In this document: positions 43,487 through 53,000 of the stretch, piece after piece
How positions within the stretch are numbered: position 1 is the first letter of the stretch
Layout: each line of letters begins with the position of its first letter
Origin: Halobacillus_B rhizosphaerae
GTDB taxonomy: Bacteria > Bacillota > Bacilli > Bacillales > Halobacillaceae
Length of the DNA: 64,000 bases
Direction of reading: 5' to 3'
Assembly (NCBI RefSeq): GCF_046719735.1
Contig: NZ_JAUTWQ010000014.1
Location: 1-64,000 of the forward strand
Notes under the pieces: generated by a model
The model's database searches: none
Seen by the model: the letters and a program-made list of their open reading frames with translations, nothing else
Told to the model about the DNA's origin: nothing
Made by a program: the position numbers and the translations under genes

Positions 43487-45230
43487 ACTGATCTATCCGT
43501 TTCGTTTTAAATGTTAGGAAGCCGACGGCAATCATCAGGTAAAACACTAAAGAGTTTGCAAGCTGATAACGAAAATCCTGTGCAGGAATAGCTAACAGTA
43601 GGGTCATGGTATTCAAAAGAACAGGCAAAGGAATCAGCCATACTCTTAGTCCCCCTTTAAGAAATGCGGCAAATCCAGCTAGAATGATAATTGCCGTATA
43701 GACGGCAGGCCGCCACATCAATCCCCTTACATGCTCTTCTGTCGTCTTATTTACAGACAATAGAAATTCATGCAGGGAATCACTTAGCGGAGAAGCTTTT
43801 AAATGATAATCATTGGGCTGATGAATGCCTTTAGCATCGATGTTCGTATATCCTTTTTCCGGTTCATTCATTTGCCAGATGATCGATGTTTCATCAAAAT
43901 AGGCAGCAAAATATAGCCCTGGATTATTTTTTAAAACGGCCGCCCATGTTTTTAAGTAATACGGAAAATCATCAAATATAACTTGAGAATGATATTCCTT
44001 TGCGAATTTAATATGGTCGGTTAGATAAGGGTTATAATTTTTCTTCCAGAGCTTAAGAGGCATGATTTCATTTAAATAATTCTCTTGCTCCGACGTTAAT
44101 TGGCCATCTTCCGTAATCACCCGGGCAAATTGCTGAGTTGGAATTCCAAGTGTCTCATCCGGATCTGCAGGTGTAACATCCAGATAGTTATACAGAGGAC
44201 CCGTTACAACAAAGTAAATGATGGCGACGGCTCCTACCGTAATTAAAAGCTTTTTGAGATAGGTACGATAGGCAAGAAATAACAGCACGGCCATGACGAC
44301 GAAAATTGGTAAACCATTATTCCTGATAAAGCTGATGCCCAGTACCGTTACCCCTAATAAAACCATGTGCCAATTAGAGCGCAGCCAGGATCCTTGAGAA
44401 GCTACAGCGTTATACATAAGGACTGTAAACAAGAGCACAAATGAATTAAAGAGCACATCTTTCCATAGTATTACTGAATAAATTCCATTGATTGGTGATA
44501 ATGCGAAAAGTATTGTAATCAGCCAAATCCACTTGCGGGGCAAGCCGCTTCTTTCTAAACTGAACATACCGTATCCAAATATTACAGCGAGAATGACAAT
44601 TTGAGCTAGAGCTACCACAGCAGGAGATTCCCAAACTGAAGTAAGCAGCATCATAAACCATGTATAAATGACAGGGTGCCAATTGCTAAACTCATGAGTG
44701 TGGATCTGCCGCCAATGGGATAGCGAGTCCGGACTCATATTACCCGGGTAAAACCCTGCTAAGTAAAGCAGCCACACGGCTATACAAGGGATCGCATACA
44801 AAAGAATTTTCCAATGAGATACTTCTTTCCAATGAAGTTCTACAGAGTGATGCACAAGAAAATAGAGTGTAAAAAGAACCACGATCATTAAGGTAATGGA
44901 AACCACAATGTACACTGACGTGAGATTTAACCAAGGATTCTCTTCCAGAGCCTCCATTGACCCTTGCAGACTGACTACAAGAAAAGCAACGAACAATATC
45001 GTAAATGTCCAAACGAGCGGGCGTTTCAAAAATTGGCCGACTCGGCTGCTGTTATGAATGAATGCCTGAAAAACTCCAAAATAAAACAGGAAAAAAAGTA
45101 CAAAGATAAGGCCAGTCACCCAGCCCGGGGTTTCCTCAAAAGAATGATAAAACGGAATAACTGCTGCGGTGCTTGCCAGACTTGCGATTAAACCGACAAG
45201 GATCTGTATAGATTTAAGAAATATGGTCAT
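43479..45230 (-). CDS. DUF6020-type GT-C membrane glycosyltransferase
   Basis: This 583-aa polytopic protein has about 13 helices. The extracytoplasmic loop after helix 4 has GNMSPDSLSHWRQIHTHEFS and NWHPVIYTWF, characteristic of the DUF6020/GT-C group. It would transfer a sugar from polyprenyl phosphate to a wall polymer outside the cell. The gene overlaps the GT2 gene by 17 bases. Confidence 0.85.
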   Translation of the reverse strand: MTIFLKSIQILVGLIASLASTAAVIPFYHSFEETPGWVTGLIFVLFFLFYFGVFQAFIHNSSRVGQFLKRPLVWTFTILFVAFLVVSLQGSMEALEENPWLNLTSVYIVVSITLMIVVLFTLYFLVHHSVELHWKEVSHWKILLYAIPCIAVWLLYLAGFYPGNMSPDSLSHWRQIHTHEFSNWHPVIYTWFMMLLTSVWESPAVVALAQIVILAVIFGYGMFSLERSGLPRKWIWLITILFALSPINGIYSVILWKDVLFNSFVLLFTVLMYNAVASQGSWLRSNWHMVLLGVTVLGISFIRNNGLPIFVVMAVLLFLAYRTYLKKLLITVGAVAIIYFVVTGPLYNYLDVTPADPDETLGIPTQQFARVITEDGQLTSEQENYLNEIMPLKLWKKNYNPYLTDHIKFAKEYHSQVIFDDFPYYLKTWAAVLKNNPGLYFAAYFDETSIIWQMNEPEKGYTNIDAKGIHQPNDYHLKASPLSDSLHEFLLSVNKTTEEHVRGLMWRPAVYTAIIILAGFAAFLKGGLRVWLIPLPVLLNTMTLLLAIPAQDFRYQLANSLVFYLMIAVGFLTFKTKRIDQYE

Positions 45231-46158
45231 GGCTCTTATCTTCCTGTTTAATTCGATTTAATTCTATTTCATATTGTTTCTTAAAATTAGCTGCAACTGT
45301 GTCAAGGATTAATCCGCAGGCAAATGATAGAACGGACAAGATGATTAACCCTACAGCAAGAATGGCAGATGGAACTTTAGAAACAAAGGAGGTCTTGGCA
45401 AATTCTACAATAACCGGAATTCCCGATACTAGCCCCAGAACAAGAAATACGACAGCCCAAACAGAAAAGAACAGCATCGGCTTGTATTCTTTAAATAGCG
45501 TAAAAATCTTATTCAGTACTTTTATACCGTCACTGAAAGTATTCAACTTAGATTCGCTTCCTTCTGGACGGTCCTGATAATCAATTGGAATCTCCTTAAT
45601 CAAAAACCGCTTATCCAAAGAATGAATAGTCAGCTCCGTCTCAATTTCAAACCCTGGACTCATAACAGGTGCCGACTTTACAAACAAACGATCAAATGCC
45701 CGATATCCAGTCATAATATCTTTTAAATCGCTTTTATACAAAAAGTTAATAAGGCCTCTGACCATATTATTCCCCAGGTTATGAAACTTTCGCTTATTTT
45801 CTTCTTCGTAAGTGCCATTAGACAGCCTGTCTCCGATGACAATATTCGCTTCCTGTTTTTGAAGCGGCTCTAATAATTGGTGAACGAATCGCGCTGGGTA
45901 AGTGCGATCGCCATCGACCATCACATAATAGTCAGCTTCAATTTCTCTAAACATGGAGCGCACGACATATCCTTTTCCCTGTCTTAACTCTTTCTTCACA
46001 TTGGCCCCGTGCTCACGGGCAACTTCTGAAGTACGATCTTTTGAATTATTATCATATACATAAATATCGGCTTCAGGGAGCTCTTTTCTAAAATCATCAA
46101 TGACTCCGCCGATGGTCTGTTCCTCATTATAACAAGGAATGAGAACCGCTACCTTCAC
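45214..46158 (-). CDS. GT2 polyprenyl-phosphate glycosyltransferase
   Basis: This 314-aa GT2 enzyme has IPCYNEEQTIGGVIDDF, the DxD motif VMVDGDRTYP, and two C-terminal membrane helices (about 235-290), as in GtrB/DPM-like enzymes that charge undecaprenyl phosphate with sugar. The start is GTG 46158 behind GGGGTTAG. It is the first gene of a four-gene operon ending at 42817. Confidence 0.92.
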   Translation of the reverse strand: MKVAVLIPCYNEEQTIGGVIDDFRKELPEADIYVYDNNSKDRTSEVAREHGANVKKELRQGKGYVVRSMFREIEADYYVMVDGDRTYPARFVHQLLEPLQKQEANIVIGDRLSNGTYEEENKRKFHNLGNNMVRGLINFLYKSDLKDIMTGYRAFDRLFVKSAPVMSPGFEIETELTIHSLDKRFLIKEIPIDYQDRPEGSESKLNTFSDGIKVLNKIFTLFKEYKPMLFFSVWAVVFLVLGLVSGIPVIVEFAKTSFVSKVPSAILAVGLIILSVLSFACGLILDTVAANFKKQYEIELNRIKQEDKSHDHIS

Positions 46159-46360
46159 ATTAACTAACCCCTTTTAGATTATTATTTCTAATTTCTCTAT
46201 ACCTTTTTTTCTCTTACACTATTCTTTCTTGCCTATATCAAGGATGATTAGTCAAGTTAGTAAGGAATTCATGAAGATACAAAAATTATTTTATTATACC
46301 AAAGCTGATTGTATCAGAAAACAAGGGGAGGTGACACATAACTACAGATAACTTTACGTA

Positions 46361-46403
46361 AAAAAACCTGAAAAACAGGAAAGATTCCTCTCTTTTCAGG
46401 TTT
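46361..46403 (-). terminator. Sulfotransferase terminator
   Basis: The outer stem AAACCTGAAAA / TTTTCAGGTTT encloses an inner AGGAA/TTCCT. It lies after the sulfotransferase gene. Confidence 0.7.
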
Positions 46404-46412
46404 GAAATGTAT

Positions 46413-47237
46413 TTATAAGGAAGTCTCGTAACCAAATTCTTTCATTCTGCTTTCACAAATCGTTTCGATTTTCCTCAAATTAGTTTCACCAAAAAAGTCC
46501 ATTTTACTAACTTTTTTATTTCCTGCAGGCTGATACTGGATATCAACTTTGGACGAAATATCATTTGTAGGAACTAAATCTAATTGGCGGGCAAGCTTCT
46601 CAATTTCGCCTTCTTTGTCTTTTACAAAATCCTCGTAGCGAATGAGGAGCATATTATCCTTATGTTTCTTATAAATATCGATCGCATAATTCCAGCGATG
46701 AGCCATCCACTCAATATAATTCTCACCTTGAATCCCCATCCAGCGGCTGTCAATAACACGTTCCCAGTCTTTCGGTGCCTGTGCTAACTTTTTTTGACTA
46801 TCTGGATCATCAATACGAGTTAAATCGCCATTAATTTTTACTCGATTTAAAATGCTTCGAATATTATCCCGTGGGTCCCGGACAATAAAGACAAATTTAG
46901 AATTAGGAAAATACTTAATTATATCTTCATACAGAAAAGTCAGCGAAGGTTCTTTAATTACTTCTTTCGAAAAATCATATTTATTTCGTTCCACGAAATC
47001 GGGGAAGGAAAGCTCATGATTATGAAGTTTTATTTGGGTCGGTTCACAAATGTCTGGAAGGTCAATGGCAACTGTTTTGTCAGCTAAATCAGCTAACAAT
47101 GCACCTATGGCTGATGTCCCGCTTTTTTGATTACCAATTACGAAAATGGGACGTTCATGAATGGAAGACGTCTTATTTAACCGTGCTCGCTTCACCGTAT
47201 TCGGCAAATGATACACTTTTCTTAGTAGTTTCTTCAC
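46413..47237 (-). CDS. PAPS-dependent sulfotransferase
   Basis: This 274-aa sulfotransferase-fold protein transfers sulfate from PAPS to a hydroxyl or amine of an acceptor. The 5'-phosphosulfate loop is in FVIGNQKSGTSAIGAL (about 32-47) and the 3'-phosphate site in IVRDPRDNIRSIL (about 118-130). GTG 47237 with AGGTGA five bases upstream is the preferred start. No membrane segment is visible, so it acts in the cytoplasm, probably on a lipid-linked repeat unit. It lies among surface-polysaccharide genes. Confidence 0.92.
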   Translation of the reverse strand: MKKLLRKVYHLPNTVKRARLNKTSSIHERPIFVIGNQKSGTSAIGALLADLADKTVAIDLPDICEPTQIKLHNHELSFPDFVERNKYDFSKEVIKEPSLTFLYEDIIKYFPNSKFVFIVRDPRDNIRSILNRVKINGDLTRIDDPDSQKKLAQAPKDWERVIDSRWMGIQGENYIEWMAHRWNYAIDIYKKHKDNMLLIRYEDFVKDKEGEIEKLARQLDLVPTNDISSKVDIQYQPAGNKKVSKMDFFGETNLRKIETICESRMKEFGYETSL

Positions 47238-47445
47238 TACAGTCACCTCAATACTTGAGAAAGTTGATCGTTCACTGTGGAATTATACCATATCCTATGG
47301 ATAAGAACATAATTCTTCCTGACTACAAATGTAAACCATGTTCTTATTATCTGCACCTATCTGATTCAGTGTTGAGGGGACCTTGCCCTTCCTAGCAAGA
47401 ATCCTTCAATTAGTTTAAGAGAAACCATCATTTAACTCAACTCAC

Positions 47446-47483
47446 AAAAAACCCGAACCAATGGAATTCAAAGGTTCGGGCTT
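47446..47483 (-). terminator. Terminator of the nucleotidase gene
   Basis: The stem CCCGAACC / GGTTCGGG has AAA/TTT extensions and six T on the minus strand. It has the same stem as the terminator at 22446-22480. Confidence 0.88.
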
Positions 47484-47523
47484 TGCTGTGAATATCATAC
47501 ATTTGTGACAAGCGCTTAGAAAA

Positions 47524-49992
47524 CTATTTTTGTTCTAATTGACCAGATACTTTCTCACTAACTGCTCCAGGTCCGCCTAGAACGTGGAAGTTATGAATAT
47601 TAAGATCTTTAATAGCTTTTTCAGTTGCTGCTGGAAGCTGATCTTCTTTCACTAGTAAAATGGAAGCATCTTGTTTTGCTGCTAGTACAGAACCTGCCAG
47701 TGCATCAGCAAATCCATCTCCTGTTGCAATGAATGCTTTCCCTGTATGAGGTTCCAACTCAGTAGCAATGGTGGTTGCTGTTTCAAATCGATTGCTTCCG
47801 TTATAACGCTTGGCATTTGGAAGCATCTCTTTAACAGAATCAGATACCGCATTAGGTCCACCTACGACCACGCTGTTATCAAAACCTTTCAAAGCAATAG
47901 ACGTAATGTTAGGTAATTTGTTTGGTTTAGTTAATAGAATTGGATAACCATTTTTGGCAGCATAAGGAGCTGCAGCCAGGGCATCCGGAAAGTCTGTACC
48001 ATCTGCTACCACTGCTTTATCAGGGTTGCCACCAAGACGCGCGGCAATGCTGGCAGCTGTCTTATAACGAGTGTTTCCATAGATTCGGTCTACGTTGACC
48101 CCCATGCCATCCAGCTGATATTGCACGTAACTTGAAATAGCACCTGTGCCACCTAAGATGATAACATTCTTAGCACCTAGACGATTAATTTCATCGGCAA
48201 CTTTCGAATCCAGGTCATCTGTTCCTGTTAGTAAGATAGGAGCATTTTTCTTATAAGCAAGAGGGGCACCTGCAAGCGCATCAGCGAATTTGTCCCCGCG
48301 GGCAAGGACTACCGTATCTGCCTTATCCCAGCCTTTTTTAGAAATTTCAATCGCTGTTTCCACGCGGTTAGTACCTTTTACTCGTTCGTTTACCTTTTCA
48401 ATGCTGCGTCCTTCTCTTTCTGGAGAGACAGGTTTATGGTTCTTTAAATACTCTGTAAACACTTCATAATCTACAAAATACAATTCATTCATCCGGCCAT
48501 CATCTTTCGCTTCCTTAAACGAAGCATACCCATCGCCGCCATCTGCTACGAAATTGTTTGTCGCAACTGTATAGGTAGCTTCTGGATCGATTGGCTGGTA
48601 ACCGTCCTCTGTTTTGACCTTCGCGTCTACAATTCGCTCGCCTACATCTTTAGACAGGTCATATACATACTTCACACCTGCCACTTGTGCAAAACGGCCG
48701 CCAACATTTTCATAGTCGCTTACACTGTTTTCTAATCCTCTTAATAGTTCTGAACCTTTTAAATCTAATGTTACGAGCGTATTACCGAATGGCATAACAG
48801 TTAACACTTCTCCAAGAGAAATTTCTCCCTGATCAATAGAAGCTCGGATCCCGCCGCCATTTTGCAAAGCAATGGTAGTATCAGGATCTGCTGTCTTAGC
48901 TTTTTCAAGCATGGAGTCCGCAATTAAGTTACCAAGGTTCGTTTCATGCTGGCGCACATCACCGCGCTCTCCATTCAAAGCAACAGTGGTATCGCCGGCC
49001 TTCTGCTCCTTCAAGTCTTCAATAGGCTGACTAAGCTCGTCCAATAATTCCTTTGCTTCCGTGTCTTCTTTAATGACGGGGGTAGCATCCGGTCCAAGGT
49101 CGACCAGATTTTCATCCCAGCTTGTTAGGACGCCTTCAGAATTAAAAGAAAGCTGCAGGTCACCTAAAAAGTCATCGTACTGTTCCGCTTGTACAACAAT
49201 CGTCGGCTCACTGTCCGTCTTATAGGCAATAGCTTCATCAAGTTCCGTATGACTGTGACCCCCGACAATTACGTCGATACCATCTACGGTCTGGGCAAGC
49301 GTTTTATCGTAATTAACCCCCAAATGAGTCACGGCAATTATTTTATTTACACCTTCATCTTCAAGCATTTTTACAGTTTCTTTCGCTTTTTCAATATGAT
49401 CTTCAAAACTAATGGTCGGTCCAGGAGTGGAGAGAATTTCTGTTTCTTCCGTAGTAAGTCCAAACACACCCACTTTTTCTCCATTCACATCGAGTACAGA
49501 AGCAGGAAAAATCTTACCATCTTCCCCAGGGGTGCCGATCTTGTCCATATAAAGAGGATCAAGGTCACTATCTGCACTGAAATCAATATTGGAACTTAAT
49601 ATAGGAAATTCAGCTTTTTTAATAAAATCAGCAAATCCTTTAGGACCGTCATCGAACTCATGGTTTCCCGGTACCATAGCATCGTATTTCATCATGTTCA
49701 TAAATTGGACGTCAGCAAGTCCCTTGTATTGATTGTAATAAAGTGTTCCGGAAAAAACGTCTCCAGCACTTAGCAGAATAGAATTCGCACGATCGCCGCG
49801 GATGTTTTTCACTGCAGTTACTTGCCGAGCTACATTGGATAAGTGGGCATGCGTGTCATTCGTGTGCATGATGGTCAAATCAAAGTCTCCGGATCCCTCT
49901 GCAGCATGTACATTGTGGCCTGGAGCACCAAGTAGAGCGAGCGCTATGGCACCCGCCGATGCTGCGGTTGCTAAAGGTTTAATCATTTTCAT
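47524..49992 (-). CDS. Wall-anchored 5'-nucleotidase/metallophosphatase with CWB2
   Basis: This 822-aa secreted enzyme starts at ATG 49992, with AAGGG upstream. A signal peptide (to about 30) is followed by a UshA-type metallophosphatase domain with IMHTNDTHAHL, GDVFSG, GNHEFDDG and VGGHSHTEL, and a 5'-nucleotidase C-terminal domain (about 335-500) with NGGGIRASIDQG and NNFVADGGDGY. Three CWB2 modules follow (about 543-822). It would hydrolyse extracellular nucleotides. The nuclease gene lies immediately upstream. Confidence 0.94.
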   Translation of the reverse strand: MKMIKPLATAASAGAIALALLGAPGHNVHAAEGSGDFDLTIMHTNDTHAHLSNVARQVTAVKNIRGDRANSILLSAGDVFSGTLYYNQYKGLADVQFMNMMKYDAMVPGNHEFDDGPKGFADFIKKAEFPILSSNIDFSADSDLDPLYMDKIGTPGEDGKIFPASVLDVNGEKVGVFGLTTEETEILSTPGPTISFEDHIEKAKETVKMLEDEGVNKIIAVTHLGVNYDKTLAQTVDGIDVIVGGHSHTELDEAIAYKTDSEPTIVVQAEQYDDFLGDLQLSFNSEGVLTSWDENLVDLGPDATPVIKEDTEAKELLDELSQPIEDLKEQKAGDTTVALNGERGDVRQHETNLGNLIADSMLEKAKTADPDTTIALQNGGGIRASIDQGEISLGEVLTVMPFGNTLVTLDLKGSELLRGLENSVSDYENVGGRFAQVAGVKYVYDLSKDVGERIVDAKVKTEDGYQPIDPEATYTVATNNFVADGGDGYASFKEAKDDGRMNELYFVDYEVFTEYLKNHKPVSPEREGRSIEKVNERVKGTNRVETAIEISKKGWDKADTVVLARGDKFADALAGAPLAYKKNAPILLTGTDDLDSKVADEINRLGAKNVIILGGTGAISSYVQYQLDGMGVNVDRIYGNTRYKTAASIAARLGGNPDKAVVADGTDFPDALAAAPYAAKNGYPILLTKPNKLPNITSIALKGFDNSVVVGGPNAVSDSVKEMLPNAKRYNGSNRFETATTIATELEPHTGKAFIATGDGFADALAGSVLAAKQDASILLVKEDQLPAATEKAIKDLNIHNFHVLGGPGAVSEKVSGQLEQK

Positions 49993-50048
49993 AAAACCCA
50001 TTCCCTTCACTTATTAGTGTTTATTTATCCCATAAATAATGGACTGTA

Positions 50049-53000
50049 CTACTGATCAAGTTTCTTTGCTAAATCTTCACTGACGGCATTCGGACCACCT
50101 AAAATGTGAAGATTCTTATACTCCATTTTCTCAATTAACTGGTTGATACTGTATGGAATATGGTCGGGTTTTACTAGGAGCATTGGTGCACCCTGTTTAG
50201 CTGCAAGTACGGAGCCTGTCAAAGCGTCCGCAAAATTTTCCCCAGTTGCTACATAAGCATCCTTGGAAGACCCGACGAGCTGTTTTGCGATTTCTGAAGC
50301 TGTTTCATACCGCGTTGTGCCATTATAACGCGTTGGGTTAGGAAGTTTTTCCATTAACTGATTGCTAACCGCATTTTTTCCGCCAACCACAATCGTTTCA
50401 TCGATTCGTTTTAATGCTCGCTGTGTATCTTTGGGAAGCTTCTTCTCTTTAGTTAACAGAATTGGATAACCGTTCTTAGCTGCAAACGAGGCCGCTGCAA
50501 GGGCATCAGGATAATTATTTCCATCAGCAATAACTGCTTTTTTCGGATGACCATCCAAACGTGCCGCAATACTTGCCGCTGTTTCAAAACGATTGGTTCC
50601 TGCTACTCGCTCAACAGAAAGACCAAGTCCTTCTAATTGATAACGCACATAGTCGGAAACGGCACCATCTCCGCCAAGGATGACAGCATGAGAAGCACCC
50701 AGTCTTTTTATTTCATCCTTAACTTCAGGTAATAGGCGACTGGTTTTCGTAAGTAAAATGGGAGCATCCAGTTTATAGGCCAAAGGTGTACCGGCAAGGG
50801 CATCCGGATAGGAATCCCCGCGTGAAATCACTACCGTATCGGCTTTCTCCCAGCCTTTTTTAGATATTTCAACGGCTGTTTTATGGCGATCCGTTCCATT
50901 AATCCGCTCTACTGTAGTACTTAGATCAAGCTGGGCTAATACAGGATCATGGTCACTTGCCCTGCCGTCAGCTTCAGAGAAATCAGAATTGATGTTAACA
51001 CTATCAATTTTCGTACGGTCGCTTAAATTATTGCTAACGAGAATGTGATCGAGAACTTGAGAGTTCCCCTGGTAAATATAAGAATAACGCTCATCTTGAG
51101 GAAGCTTATTCATCATGTCAGTCATTACGTCATCGGCTAAGGTTTGAACAGGAGCAGAGAATTGGAAGTCATTTAAATCCCCTAATACGACAACGTTCGC
51201 TTGATCTGCATTTTCAACAACTTTATCGACGAATTGATTCACTACCGCTGCTTGTTTTAAGCGCTGAACTTCACTTCCCAAAACAACTGGCTGATCTGCG
51301 CCAAATAAGGCACCATCTCCGCCTTTTGAATTGAAATGGTTGGCAATTACTACGACCTTCTGTCCATGGAAATTAAATTCTGCAGCAAGTGATTTCCGTG
51401 AATCTTCAAACGCTTCATTTTCAGGGTCAATACGACCAGGATTCAGAGTCAAACCTTTGTCGTTCACATCGACTGCCGTGGAAGCATCTCCATGCGGCTT
51501 ATCAGGCATCGATACTCGATTAGGATTATAAATAAATCCGACACGAATGTTTCCGCCAGGCTGACCGCCGTCTGTTTTGTCCTTTGGAGAAATATCCGTA
51601 AATTTATACGTTGGACCTCCATCTGCTTTAATCGCATCAATTAATTTCTGATAAGACTGATCCGCATCTACCGTACCATCATCCGTCGGACCATTGTTGT
51701 CCTGAACTTCTATGAGACCAATAATATCCGGCTGCTTTAAGTTATTATTAATAGATTGAGCAAGCTTGTTTACCTTATCCATTGAAGTATCAGCAGAAAA
51801 ATTTTCTATATTATAAGAAGCGATATTCAGGCGGTCTTCCGCTGGATTGATTTTTGTGACTTCCCGCTTCGTTCCTCCATCAACAACCTCCGGGAATGTG
51901 CCTGTTGGACGAATTTTAAAGTTACTATAGTCATAACTCACTACTCCAGTTACAGGACCATTAAGCTCATCACCCGTTTTAACGTTAACATCCAGGCCAT
52001 CGACGTCTATTAAGATGCGCTCTGGATTATAGTCATCAGGAGAAATCAGCAGACCGCCTGCATCTGTCATTGCCTGGTCTTCACTTTTATTCACATATAC
52101 AGCTACTTCATCATATTCCGGTGGAGAAGTAACGTGGGCATCATCCAGCTCAACTAACATTCCTTCTAAACTTTCATAGAAATCGAGCCCATCCTCATTT
52201 GGATCAAAGCTTTTCATTCCATCATCTTCAATATTTTCTGTCGGTGGAGTACGGTCTTTACCAAGTACAACTGGAGATGGTACTTTCTGATCTTCTGCCG
52301 TTACCTTAACGTTAGAAGCAGAGATTTCAGTTGTTAAAAGGTCATTAGCATCATCGTAGCCACCTTCTTTAAATTCTTTTACCTGGCCATCGACTTCAAC
52401 CTTGTCCCCAGTTTTAACGGAAGCGTTTGGCGAGTATACATAAATTCCTTCCGATGTAGCAACATCGCTGTCAGGATTATCATCCTGCATAAAGAAACCT
52501 TTTGAATTTAATTTTGTGACAATACCATCTACTTTAGCGACATTTTTACCTTTGTAGGGTGACACATGACCGGCCCCTTGAATATCGTGAATATCAAGGT
52601 TATCTAGTGCTTTGAGCACCTTATAAGTAAAGGACGATACTTCGCTTACTTCTCCGCTTGACTTTACAGCTACAGCTTTAATCGTAGTGTCCTCGTCAAT
52701 AGTAATCGCATTTGTGTATGTGGAACTAGTGGCATCAGGTTTGCTTCCATCAAGGGTGTAATGGATAATAGCCCCATCCTGAGGGGTTTTAAGCGAAACC
52801 TTAGAGCCTTTTACAATATTCCCCGCGCCAGGTTCAGCTACTACAGAAAAAATGGTCTGCACCGCGTCCGCTTGACTCCGCGGTTTAAGTCTGTACTTAT
52901 CATAGGAGTAATCCACAACTCCACCGAGCAGCTCATACTTTTGGCCAACCTCAAGATTTAACGAGTCATCTTTCTCGATTATGAATTCCCCAGTGGTATC

